Shown here in pieces: positions 22,098 through 29,392 of a stretch of 36,080 bases of DNA. Positions within the stretch are counted from its first letter, which is position 1. Each line of letters opens with the position of its first letter. The DNA is from Mesoaciditoga sp964503355. Lineage in GTDB: Bacteria > Thermotogota > Thermotogae > Mesoaciditogales > Mesoaciditogaceae. A program made the position numbers and the translations under genes. Below the pieces are notes generated by a model, which did no database searches, was not told the origin of the DNA, and saw only the letters and a list, made by a program, of their open reading frames with translations. The stretch spans positions 1-36,080 of the forward strand of contig CAZCZS010000009.1 in the NCBI GenBank assembly GCA_964503355.1, in the 5' to 3' direction.

Positions 22098-23120
22098 TCA
22101 GAGTTTCACCACTCTTGTGAGATTTTTGGGTTTGTCTGGATCCAGTCCTTTGTCAACGGCTTTTTTTACTCCGATGATCTGCAAAGGTATGGTTCTTAAG
22201 AACCAATCTCCAAAATCGTTGAATTCGTATGAAATAACCAAGTTATCCATTTTTTCCATCTTTTTTGTTGAGATGTTTATCACTTTGCCACCTAACGCTT
22301 TTATCTCTTGAGCCATTTTTCTTTCTTCTTCATAAAGTATTTCATTTGCCAGGAGACAGATCAAACTTTTCTCACTTACCTTTGACTTTGGACCATGTCT
22401 GTACTCAAGACTTTGATAAGCTTCAACCTCAGATAGCGATGTTTCCGTCACTTTTGTAACTCCTTCAAGTGATGAAGCGAGGTATTCATCATAACCGAGA
22501 AAGACAAAGTGTTGGATTTTGCTGAATTCAAATGCGTTGAAAAATTCATTGGCATCGTTCAAGATCTTTTGTGAAAGGTGTGGAATGGTTTTCAAGTAAT
22601 CTTCTAGACTTTTCGAATTCACCAATTGACGAATCAAAGATGACATGAAAAATGCCATCGTTGTGAACGATTGCGTCATCACTACCGACTTTTCATCTAC
22701 GAAGTCTAAAATCACCGATACGTCACTTACCCGTGTTAAGGTGCTGTTTTTTTCACAGGTTATTCCCATCGTTTTCATCCCAAGAGTTTCTCGTGCTCTT
22801 TTTAAAGCCAAAATCGTTTCCGTCGATTCTCCAGATCGCGATAAACCGATGAGTATACCGTCCTTTTTTGGTCTTCTCAGTCCAAATGCCACTTCTGATC
22901 CACTGAAAAAGTGTGCGGGAATCGTTTCGTCACTCAACCTGTTGAATTGGTATGCTAAGCCCATGGCAAGATTGTACGAAGTACCACATCCGACAAAATC
23001 CATTTCTGAAGGTCTTGTTTTTTGCAAGAAATCGTAAGCGTTTTTGGCCAACTCAAAGTAATTTTCAGAAACCATCCTGAGTTTCTCAGGTTGTTCGTTT
23101 ATTTCTTTAACGGTCAACAT
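22098..23120 (-). CDS. SIS-domain sugar-phosphate deaminase/isomerase (AgaS / NagB-II type)
   Basis: The 340-residue protein has two SIS domains like the isomerase half of GlmS but no glutaminase. Seen: GCGTSYN (44-50) and SRSGESTET (94-102) in the first domain, EYRHGP in the second, and the tail LTRVVKL. Such proteins deaminate galactosamine or glucosamine 6-phosphate. Being next to a LacD-like aldolase points to AgaS-like action on galactosamine 6-phosphate giving tagatose 6-phosphate; glucosamine 6-phosphate (NagB-II) is the alternative, though a classical nagB exists elsewhere in the window. The frame is open to 23138, but AGGAGG seven bases before ATG 23120 sets the start. Confidence 0.88.
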   Translation of the reverse strand: MLTVKEINEQPEKLRMVSENYFELAKNAYDFLQKTRPSEMDFVGCGTSYNLAMGLAYQFNRLSDETIPAHFFSGSEVAFGLRRPKKDGILIGLSRSGESTETILALKRARETLGMKTMGITCEKNSTLTRVSDVSVILDFVDEKSVVMTQSFTTMAFFMSSLIRQLVNSKSLEDYLKTIPHLSQKILNDANEFFNAFEFSKIQHFVFLGYDEYLASSLEGVTKVTETSLSEVEAYQSLEYRHGPKSKVSEKSLICLLANEILYEEERKMAQEIKALGGKVINISTKKMEKMDNLVISYEFNDFGDWFLRTIPLQIIGVKKAVDKGLDPDKPKNLTRVVKL

Positions 23121-23134
23121 CGAAAATCCTCCTC

Positions 23135-23977
23135 TCATTTTATGCTTCCAGAGGTTAATCCTTGAACTATGTACTTTTCAACTAGCAAGAAAAGTGTAAC
23201 CGGGATGAGAGTTGAAATCAATATAGCTGCCATCAACGGTCCCCAACTCACAGAACTCCTGCTGAAAAACTGATAAAGACCCTGCGTGATGGGCATCAAT
23301 TTGTCGTTCGAAATTAACACCAATGCCAGCGTGAACTGTTGACTCCAACCGGTTATAAACGCGTATATGAAAATCGCGACCAATGCCGGTTTCATCAGAG
23401 GAATTACAATTCTGTAAATGATCGAGTACGGTGTGCATCCATCCATCAAAGCCGCCTCTTCTATTTCCACGGGAATGGTCTGCATGTAAGAAACGCTTAA
23501 CCACGTTGAAAGTGGAATGGTGAACACCGAACCTGCCAAGATCATCGATATGTAGGTGTTTATCAATCCGAAGGCCTTCATTATCACGTAAAGAGGAACA
23601 AGTAACATTATGGGAGCAAACATGTTCGCATATATGACAAAAATCATCATAGGGCTTCTCAACCTGTATCTAAAACGTGCCAAACTGTAACCTGCCGGGA
23701 TGGCTATTAAAAGGGAAAAAGCACTCACTCCTATTCCGTATATAAAACTGTTCAAAAGGTATATTGGAAGACGTTGAACGAGTTGAAATGCGCTTGAAAA
23801 ATTTTCAAACGTTATGCTCTTTGGGAATAGGGGAGCCGGTGAGATCCATGAAGAAGTGGAAGGAGTAAGAGCCGTTATCAAAGCCTGATAAATTGGAAGC
23901 AGCATGAATATGGAAAATATTATCGCTAAGATTTGATAGGATACACCTTTTAGCTTTCTTTTGGTACTCCTTTTCAT
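23135..23977 (-). CDS. Sugar ABC transporter permease, MalG type
   Basis: A 280-residue carbohydrate ABC permease of the CUT1 family with about six membrane segments. The cytoplasmic EAA loop that contacts the ATPase is EEAALMDGCTPYSIIYRIVIPLMKP (pattern, about 175-200). The N-terminus is basic (MKRSTKRKLKG) and the C-terminus ends GLTSGSIK, as in MalG homologues. It shares ATGA with the upstream permease gene. The partner ATPase is not encoded in the window, so the system probably uses a shared MsmK/UgpC-type ATPase. Confidence 0.93.
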   Translation of the reverse strand: MKRSTKRKLKGVSYQILAIIFSIFMLLPIYQALITALTPSTSSWISPAPLFPKSITFENFSSAFQLVQRLPIYLLNSFIYGIGVSAFSLLIAIPAGYSLARFRYRLRSPMMIFVIYANMFAPIMLLVPLYVIMKAFGLINTYISMILAGSVFTIPLSTWLSVSYMQTIPVEIEEAALMDGCTPYSIIYRIVIPLMKPALVAIFIYAFITGWSQQFTLALVLISNDKLMPITQGLYQFFSRSSVSWGPLMAAILISTLIPVTLFLLVEKYIVQGLTSGSIK

Positions 23978-24879
23978 GATTCCCCTCCCCTCAGAGTTTT
24001 TATGTAAATCAAAGACAGAGATGACACCAACAACACTTGAAAGATCGTCATAGCCGAAGCTTTACCCACGCCGCCAAAAGTTAAATATCTAAAAGAGGTG
24101 TTGTAAATCGCTATTGGGAGAGTTGTGGTGGCCGTTACCGGTCCACCTCGGGTGAGTATCCAGATTGGGGCGAAAGAGTTAAAAGTCCACACCATCGATA
24201 ACAAACTTACCGTAAGAAGCACTGGTTTTATCATCGGCAACGTGATCTTCGCAAATTTCACCAAATCTCCAGCTCCATCTATCGTGGCGGCCTCATAAAG
24301 ATGTTTTGGAATTGTTTGAAGACCAGATAACAACATGATAACCATAAAAGGTAAACCTATCCACGCGTCCACGACGAAAGTTGAAATGAACGCGCTTGTA
24401 GGATAACCTAAGAAGGCGAAAGGTTCGCTCGTTATGTGAAGATGTATCATCAACGAGTTTATAAGACCAAACTGACCATTTAAAGTCCAATACCATATCA
24501 TCGCTGACATTGCCCATGGGATGGACCACGGAATTATCAAAAGAGTGCGATAAAACTTCTTTCCTTTCAGGAATTCACTGTTCAACAGCAAGGCTCCTCC
24601 TAAACCTAGAAAAATTTTTAACCCAACGGAGCCACCTACCCAAATTACGGTTTTCAAAAGAGCCCCAATAAAGTAAGAATAAGTTGGGCTGTAGAGTTTG
24701 AAAGTGAACAACCATTTGTAGTTAAACCAGCCTACCCATATTTTATGAGAAGGATTAAGAAAGCTGAATTTGTAGAATGAATCCATGACGACTTTTGCCA
24801 ATGGATATACCAAGAAGAGTCCAAATGCCACTATCAATGGCAGAAGAAAAACGTACGGCGTGCTTTTTTTTGCTTTCAA
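23974..24879 (-). CDS. Sugar ABC transporter permease, MalF type
   Basis: A 301-residue CUT1 permease with about six membrane segments and the EAA loop EAATIDGAGDLVKFAKITLPMIKP (pattern, about 195-220). It starts at TTG 24879 behind AGGAGG; a GTG three codons upstream is out of frame. It follows the binding-protein gene after a strong hairpin and overlaps the MalG-type gene by four bases, so the two permeases should be made in equal amounts. Confidence 0.93.
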   Translation of the reverse strand: MKAKKSTPYVFLLPLIVAFGLFLVYPLAKVVMDSFYKFSFLNPSHKIWVGWFNYKWLFTFKLYSPTYSYFIGALLKTVIWVGGSVGLKIFLGLGGALLLNSEFLKGKKFYRTLLIIPWSIPWAMSAMIWYWTLNGQFGLINSLMIHLHITSEPFAFLGYPTSAFISTFVVDAWIGLPFMVIMLLSGLQTIPKHLYEAATIDGAGDLVKFAKITLPMIKPVLLTVSLLSMVWTFNSFAPIWILTRGGPVTATTTLPIAIYNTSFRYLTFGGVGKASAMTIFQVLLVSSLSLIYIKTLRGGES

Positions 24880-24897
24880 AGTTCACATCCTCCTTAG

Positions 24898-24930
24898 TTA
24901 AAGAGTGGGGAAACGTTCCCCACTCTTTAA
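24898..24930 (-). other. Strong intra-operon hairpin between binding-protein and permease genes
   Basis: TTAAAGAGTGGGGAA (24898-24912) and TTCCCCACTCTTTAA (24916-24930) form a perfect 15-pair stem with a three-base loop. In the minus direction it begins 16 bases after the binding-protein stop and ends just before the permease ribosome site. No T-tract follows, so it is more likely a 3' stabiliser/processing point giving more binding-protein mRNA than a full terminator. Confidence 0.85.
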
Positions 24931-24946
24931 AAAAGATAGAGAAACG

Positions 24947-26167
24947 TCATTTCTGAAGTATGGATATCGTTTGTGCCGCTTTCTTAAGGGCCTCTTGAGG
25001 TGTTGATTGATTTAACAGAACGCTTTGAATTGCGTTGAGTATCGCGTTCGCTGTACTGACCCAGTCTTTTATTCCCGCGGCCTGCGGATGACCGTATTTG
25101 AGAGCTTGAATGTAAGGCTTCCAATACCATTTTTGAAATTCCGGTTCTTCAGCTTCTTTAATCATCGGTGGAACAAATCCTTGCAACGTATCCCATCTTG
25201 TTTGTTCTTTTAACGTCGACATGTAATTCATGAATTCCCATGCCAATTCTTTGTTCTTGGTTTGAGAAGACATTGATATACAATCCACAACAACAACGGT
25301 GGAATATGGAGCGTTCGAATCGGGTCCTCCTGGGATCGGGAAGAATCCAACGTCAATTCCAGCTTTCATGGCCTTCAAAGCGTTGTGCACGTGATCTATG
25401 TACATACCACCTTTTCCAGCTTCGAAGAGCTTAATAAGATCTTCTCTTGTCCAGTTGGTTATGCCAGGTTGGGCGTACTTTGAAAGTTCTTTGTAGAATT
25501 CAAGTGCCTTTATAGCTTGAGGAGAATCGATTTCAACTTTTCCAGTTTTTGGATCGACGATTTCACCGCCATTGGCACAGAGATATTGCTCGAATTGAGT
25601 GACGGTGGAAACGAATTTCTTTCCGGCCATCAGTATTCCGTAAATACCCTTTTTGGGATTGTATATCTTCTTTGCATCGGCCAACAATTCATCCCAATTT
25701 GTTGGAACCTTCGTGATACCGTTTTCTTTGAAGAGTTTTTTGTTGTAGATGAAAACCTTTGTTGACATAGCCCTTGGAACACCCCAATAATGGCCATCGT
25801 AGATCAAACTGCTCCACACGGATGGATAATACATATGTTCTTTTTGAACGGTGATGTAATTTTCTAACGGTGTTAAAGCTCCCATGCTTGCAAGAGCTGG
25901 TATCCACCTTGAAGCTATGTACATAACGTCAGGTGCGTTGTTGGCACCGAAGGAAGTTATGATCTTATTCCACAAATTGGCCCACCCAACGAATTCCATG
26001 TTTATCTTTACGCCGGGATGGGTTTGTTCGAATCCCTTTGCCAACACTTCCTGACTTTCAATGGTATATCCTCCACCAATCGGCATCAAAACGGTTAGCG
26101 TTTGAGTGGCCATTCCCACTATTGCGATAGCCAGAACCAACGCTGTGATCAACCAAACTTTCTTCAT
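24947..26167 (-). CDS. Extracellular sugar-binding protein of the ABC transporter
   Basis: A 406-residue family 1 solute-binding protein. The N-terminus MKKVWLITALVLAIAIVGMA is a Sec signal peptide; there is no lipobox cysteine, so it is probably free in the periplasm. The body has the usual SBP_bac_1 features: VKINMEFVGWANLWNKI, APDVMYIASRWIPALASMGAL-like segment, LFEAGKGGMYID and the C-terminal AWEFMNYMS. GGAGGG seven bases before ATG is the ribosome site. First gene of the operon, about 117 bases downstream of the promoter. The ligand is likely a hexosamine or a sugar carrying one, inferred only from the neighbouring enzymes. Confidence 0.93.
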   Translation of the reverse strand: MKKVWLITALVLAIAIVGMATQTLTVLMPIGGGYTIESQEVLAKGFEQTHPGVKINMEFVGWANLWNKIITSFGANNAPDVMYIASRWIPALASMGALTPLENYITVQKEHMYYPSVWSSLIYDGHYWGVPRAMSTKVFIYNKKLFKENGITKVPTNWDELLADAKKIYNPKKGIYGILMAGKKFVSTVTQFEQYLCANGGEIVDPKTGKVEIDSPQAIKALEFYKELSKYAQPGITNWTREDLIKLFEAGKGGMYIDHVHNALKAMKAGIDVGFFPIPGGPDSNAPYSTVVVVDCISMSSQTKNKELAWEFMNYMSTLKEQTRWDTLQGFVPPMIKEAEEPEFQKWYWKPYIQALKYGHPQAAGIKDWVSTANAILNAIQSVLLNQSTPQEALKKAAQTISILQK

Positions 26168-26259
26168 ACTTTACCCCTCCTTTTAAGCTTTTGTCCGGAA
26201 AAACCGGAATCGTCAATTAATCGCCCTCTCAATTATTGAAAAGTAATACTCATGATTGC

Positions 26260-26272
26260 TCATAAAAATGAT
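26260..26272. promoter_or_regulatory. Candidate operator of the DeoR-family regulator (transport operon copy)
   Basis: TCATAAAAATGAT is the exact reverse complement of 13 bases in the regulator's own promoter (27283-27295). Its arms (TCAT/ATGA) form a palindrome. It lies about 12-24 bases downstream of the predicted transcription start of the transport operon. A related CATGATT lies at 26251-26257. Confidence 0.55.
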
Positions 26273-26290
26273 AAGTTTTGATTATTTATG

Positions 26291-26319
26291 ATTATAGACG
26301 TTTACAAAAAACATTTCAA
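26291..26319 (-). promoter_or_regulatory. Promoter of the amino-sugar transport and catabolism operon
   Basis: On the minus strand TTGAAA (26314-26319) and TATAAT (26291-26296) are separated by 17 bases. The leader of about 117 bases contains the candidate operator and a small TCCGG/CCGGA hairpin (near 26194-26208). This covers the 304-base gap 26168-26471, in which I see no gene. Confidence 0.7.
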
Positions 26320-26354
26320 CTTTGAAAAAACTGGTTGACAGGCTGTTAAACTCC

Positions 26355-26373
26355 GTTGCTAATGATTAACAAC
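26355..26373. promoter_or_regulatory. 19-base near-perfect palindrome upstream of the amino-sugar promoter
   Basis: GTTGCTAATGATTAACAAC is self-complementary at eight of nine positions around its central base. It lies about 36 bases upstream of the -35 box, a place suited to an activator or an auxiliary operator. It could also be tied to the end of the convergently read-through regulator gene, but no T-tract follows. Confidence 0.4.
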
Positions 26374-26471
26374 AATTAGAGTTGAATATCTTAAAAAAAC
26401 ACGCCATTTCTAAATATATCTACTTTTTTCATCCTGATAAAGTGATGTTTTTTCAACATGAAAGCAATATG

Positions 26472-27242
26472 TTAGATTATTTTGAGGTTTTTGTAACGTG
26501 AGAATTCCCGTGCGATTTTTTCCGGCAGCGAATCCGTTACTATGATATCGTTTTCCGACAGTTCCGTTAGATCTAACAATCGTGCCTTTTTCGTAACCCC
26601 AAATTTTGTGTGATCGGCTATGAAATAGGTGTATCTGCTGTGATCGTAAATTTCTCTTGCAACTTCCAATTCCTGTAAATTGGAAAAAGAAATTCCCCCT
26701 TCCACGGAAATCCCGTTAACCCCCAAGAAAAACTTGTCTACGTTAAATCTTCGAATTACCTTCAACGCTATCTCTCCAACACACTCGTACGTTCCTTTCC
26801 TTGGCATGCCTCCAGTTACTACCACTTGAAAATCTTTCACGCTTTCCAATATCAAAGTGGTGATGTTTATCGAGTTGGTGAGAATTGTCAATCCCTGAAT
26901 CGGTGAATTCAATATCTCAGATGTTAGTATGTAAGATGTGGTTCCTCCACTTAACGCTATGAAATCGTAGTCATTTACAAATTTAACGGCTTTTTTTGCT
27001 ATGATTTTTTTCTCTTCTTGCATACGATGATAATTGAATAAAAATCCGCTCTCAGCGTGGGGCGAATTGATCAACGCACCGTTGTGGGTCCTTATTATCA
27101 AATTTTTCTTTGCCAAATAATCCAGATCCCTTCGGATCGTACTTCCAGAAGCCCCAAACACTTCTGCCAATTCATTTGTGGTGGCACTTGTTTTTCTCTT
27201 TATGTATTCAAAGATTTTGAGTCTTCGATCGTTGGTAAGCAC
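26472..27242 (-). CDS. DeoR-family transcriptional regulator of the amino-sugar operon
   Basis: The 256-residue protein has the DeoR N-terminal helix-turn-helix (about 1-58; RRLKIFEYIKRKTSATTNELAEVFG, STIRRDLDYLAKKN) and the DeoRC sugar-phosphate-sensing domain (about 75-235) with ALSGGTTSY near 97-105, ILTNSINI and VVTGGMPR. Such proteins release DNA when they bind a phosphorylated sugar; tagatose 6-phosphate or a hexosamine phosphate is a reasonable guess. GTG start follows AGGAGG by eight bases. It has its own promoter with a palindrome shared with the downstream operon, so self-repression plus control of the operon is likely. Confidence 0.92.
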   Translation of the reverse strand: MLTNDRRLKIFEYIKRKTSATTNELAEVFGASGSTIRRDLDYLAKKNLIIRTHNGALINSPHAESGFLFNYHRMQEEKKIIAKKAVKFVNDYDFIALSGGTTSYILTSEILNSPIQGLTILTNSINITTLILESVKDFQVVVTGGMPRKGTYECVGEIALKVIRRFNVDKFFLGVNGISVEGGISFSNLQELEVAREIYDHSRYTYFIADHTKFGVTKKARLLDLTELSENDIIVTDSLPEKIAREFSRYKNLKII

Positions 27243-27282
27243 GTTAAAATCCTCCTTTTTTACTCAAAAATAACCACTTAAA

Positions 27283-27296
27283 ATCATTTTTATGAT
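27283..27296. promoter_or_regulatory. Candidate operator of the DeoR-family regulator (own-promoter copy)
   Basis: ATCATTTTTATGAT has five-base arms ATCAT/ATGAT and lies eight bases downstream of the -10 box, at the predicted transcription start. Thirteen of its bases recur, inverted, at 26260-26272 in the transport-operon leader. Confidence 0.6.
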
Positions 27297-27304
27297 TAAT
27301 TGTA

Positions 27305-27333
27305 ATTATATACGATTGAGACTCCATTTTCAA
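27305..27333 (-). promoter_or_regulatory. Promoter of the DeoR-family regulator gene
   Basis: On the minus strand TTGAAA (27328-27333) and TATAAT (27305-27310) are separated by 17 bases. These are the same hexamers and spacing as at the transport-operon promoter. Confidence 0.7.
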
Positions 27334-27379
27334 CGCTTTGAAAAATATTCTTTTTACGAAAATCTTAAGCATTTTGTCG

Positions 27380-27829
27380 TCACAAGCTTGCCATCGTTAT
27401 CGAAAGAACGATCGTTCCAGATATGATTATCCCCATTCCAACTGCCATTATTGATTTGAATTTAGGCATTTCAAAGAGTACACTGAGTAACGAACCTGTC
27501 CATGCTCCTGTCAATGGAAATGGGATCGCGACGAACACCATTATCGCCAATAACCCGTATTTCTCTATTTTTTTACGATGCTTTTCTTGACGAGTTTGAG
27601 AAAATTTCTCCACGATTTTTCCCAGACGCGGAAAATGTTTTTTCACCCACGGCATGATCGCGTTGAAAAAAAGGATCACCGCCACTGCGGGTATTAAATT
27701 GAAAATCATGGAAATTATGGTCACAACCCATGGATTTAATTTGTAAACGACGATGCCCACTGGAATCGCTCCTCTTAATTCTGAAATTGGAGCCATCGCC
27801 AAAAGAGCGACTTGCAAAAATGAGCTCAT
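27380..27829 (-). CDS. Small multidrug-export-family membrane protein (COG2426)
   Basis: The 149-residue protein from ATG 27829 matches the putative small multi-drug export family: an N-terminal APISELRGAIPVGI motif, several membrane helices, a central basic amphipathic stretch (VEKFSQTRQEKHRKKIEKYG, pattern) and the conserved FVAIPFPLTGAWTGSL. The family name is historical; no transport substrate is established, and it resembles the DedA/VTT-type fold in having re-entrant proline-rich segments. AAGGAGG five bases before ATG 27829 sets the start although the frame is open to 27850. It stands alone between the regulator and phoU. Confidence 0.85.
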   Translation of the reverse strand: MSSFLQVALLAMAPISELRGAIPVGIVVYKLNPWVVTIISMIFNLIPAVAVILFFNAIMPWVKKHFPRLGKIVEKFSQTRQEKHRKKIEKYGLLAIMVFVAIPFPLTGAWTGSLLSVLFEMPKFKSIMAVGMGIIISGTIVLSITMASL

Positions 27830-28035
27830 CTTTTCCTCCTTGATCTTCATGGTTTTTTGAATTTCATTTTTCTATTATCTCAAATTGTGTGCGGACATAC
27901 AAAACGATATGCTTGGATCTTCGCTTTTTTGAACTATACGGTGGTTGTCCCAACGTTATAAGCATTTTCGATGATTTTGATTTTGTCGTGTTAATATATA
28001 TGTACAGGAGACGAGAATTTTAAGAGGAGAAAGAT

Positions 28036-28695
28036 ATGAAGTACGAAAGGGAATTGGATCTTCTAAGGTTGAAATTGAACGAGATGTTCAGCTTATCCAT
28101 AGAGGCTTTCAAATTTTCGATAATTTCACTTGAAGATTCTAACGTTGATATGGCACGCTCTATCGTTGATGGCGATGATGAAATAGATGATATAAAAAGA
28201 ATCATAGAGAACATGGCATATAAAATATTGGAGACATTCTGTCCAAAGGGCATAAATTTAAGACGCGTTGTGATGGTTATAAAGATAGCCAACGAGTTGG
28301 AAAGAATAGCGGATCAAGCTGTGAACATAGCCCAAGTTACGGAATTTATGAATGGAAGAAAATTGGTAAAGCCTCTTGTAGATATACCAAAAATGGCGCA
28401 AATATCCCAAGATATGGTAAGAAGTTCTATGAGAGCTTACTTTGAAGAAGATGTTGAACTTGCAAAAAAAGTGTGGTTGACGGATGAAAAAGTCGATCAA
28501 TTGGACAAAAAAGTCATAGAAGATCTGAAAAACGTCGTGATAAAAGATAGCAACGTCGAAGTGGTTTCACAGGTAGAAAGACTCATACTGGTTTCAAGGG
28601 CCATCGAAAGGGTGGCGGACCACGCAACTAACATATGCGAAGAAAGCGTTTACATGGTTCTTGGTAAGGAACTTTATGAGATTCTAAAGGGGTGA
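28036..28695 (+). CDS. phoU: Phosphate signalling protein PhoU
   Basis: Links phosphate uptake to the PhoR/PhoB two-component pair. The 219-residue protein has two three-helix repeats, each carrying the metal-binding E/DxxxD motif: IANELERIADQAVNIA near 84-99 and VSRAIERVADHATNIC near 182-197. AGAGGAG six bases upstream gives a clear start. It is first of a group with the response regulator (4-base gap) and histidine kinase. No pst transporter genes are in the window. The 185-base upstream region has TTGATT at 27977 but no well-spaced -10, so the promoter is uncertain. Confidence 0.95.
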   Translation: MKYERELDLLRLKLNEMFSLSIEAFKFSIISLEDSNVDMARSIVDGDDEIDDIKRIIENMAYKILETFCPKGINLRRVVMVIKIANELERIADQAVNIAQVTEFMNGRKLVKPLVDIPKMAQISQDMVRSSMRAYFEEDVELAKKVWLTDEKVDQLDKKVIEDLKNVVIKDSNVEVVSQVERLILVSRAIERVADHATNICEESVYMVLGKELYEILKG

Positions 28696-28699
28696 AGGA

Positions 28700-29392
28700 A
28701 TGAAGAAAAAAATACTCCTTGTTGAAGACGAAGAAGACATGGTGGAGATAATAACTTACGTTCTAAGAGAAAACGCTTTTGAAGTTGAATCCGTTGGAAA
28801 TTTGACCAAAATGTGGAAAATTTTGGAAAAAGAAGAATTCGATCTCATATTGTTGGACGTAGGTTTACCTGATGGTTCGGGTCTTGATGCCCTTAAGACT
28901 CTTAGACACCGAAATATAGAATCTCCCGTGATAATGGTGACGGCAAGGCGAAGTGATATGGATAAAGTTCTTGGACTTGAACTTGGAGCGGATGATTACA
29001 TCACGAAACCTTTTAACAACTATGAACTTTTGGCCAGAATAAAAGCCGTTTTAAGAAGAACTTATGAACACATGCAAAAGAAGAAAAAGAAAAACCTTCT
29101 CAAAATTGGGAACAAAACGTTGGATTTGGACTCCTACACTGCGGTTGATGAAAATGGAGAAAGAATGGAATTTGCCAACAAGGAAATAGAACTTTTGAAG
29201 TTGTTTTTGTCCAACCCCAACAAGGTTTTTACGAGGGAAGAAATACTCGATAGGATATGGGGAGAGGATTTCTTCGGTGATTTCAGAACGGTGGACGTTC
29301 ACGTGAGCAAAGTGAGAAGCAAGCTCGGTAACGACGTCATAAAAACCGTTAGAGGAGTTGGATATAGGTTGGGAAAAAGAGATGAAGAATAG
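28700..29392 (+). CDS. OmpR/PhoB-family response regulator
   Basis: The 230-residue protein has a receiver domain (1-120) with the acidic cluster E9-D10, phospho-acceptor D53 (LLDVGLPDG), T80 and K102 (TKPF), then a winged-helix DNA-binding domain (about 130-227) with EIELLKLF, RTVDVHVSKVRSKLG and VRGVGYRL. Located between phoU and a PhoR-like kinase, it is most likely PhoB, activating phosphate-starvation genes. Its stop lies 11 bases inside the kinase gene, so response regulator and kinase are co-translated. Confidence 0.93.
   Translation: MKKKILLVEDEEDMVEIITYVLRENAFEVESVGNLTKMWKILEKEEFDLILLDVGLPDGSGLDALKTLRHRNIESPVIMVTARRSDMDKVLGLELGADDYITKPFNNYELLARIKAVLRRTYEHMQKKKKKNLLKIGNKTLDLDSYTAVDENGERMEFANKEIELLKLFLSNPNKVFTREEILDRIWGEDFFGDFRTVDVHVSKVRSKLGNDVIKTVRGVGYRLGKRDEE

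Noticed and set aside
24898..24930. Reading the intra-operon hairpin as a full terminator
   Set aside because: Only CTCTTTAAC follows in the transcribed direction, and the permease genes downstream have no other promoter visible.
26297..26306. TGTAAACGTC on the minus strand as a catabolite-control (cre) site
   Set aside because: Only the first half matches the cre pattern; the right half ends TA instead of CA.
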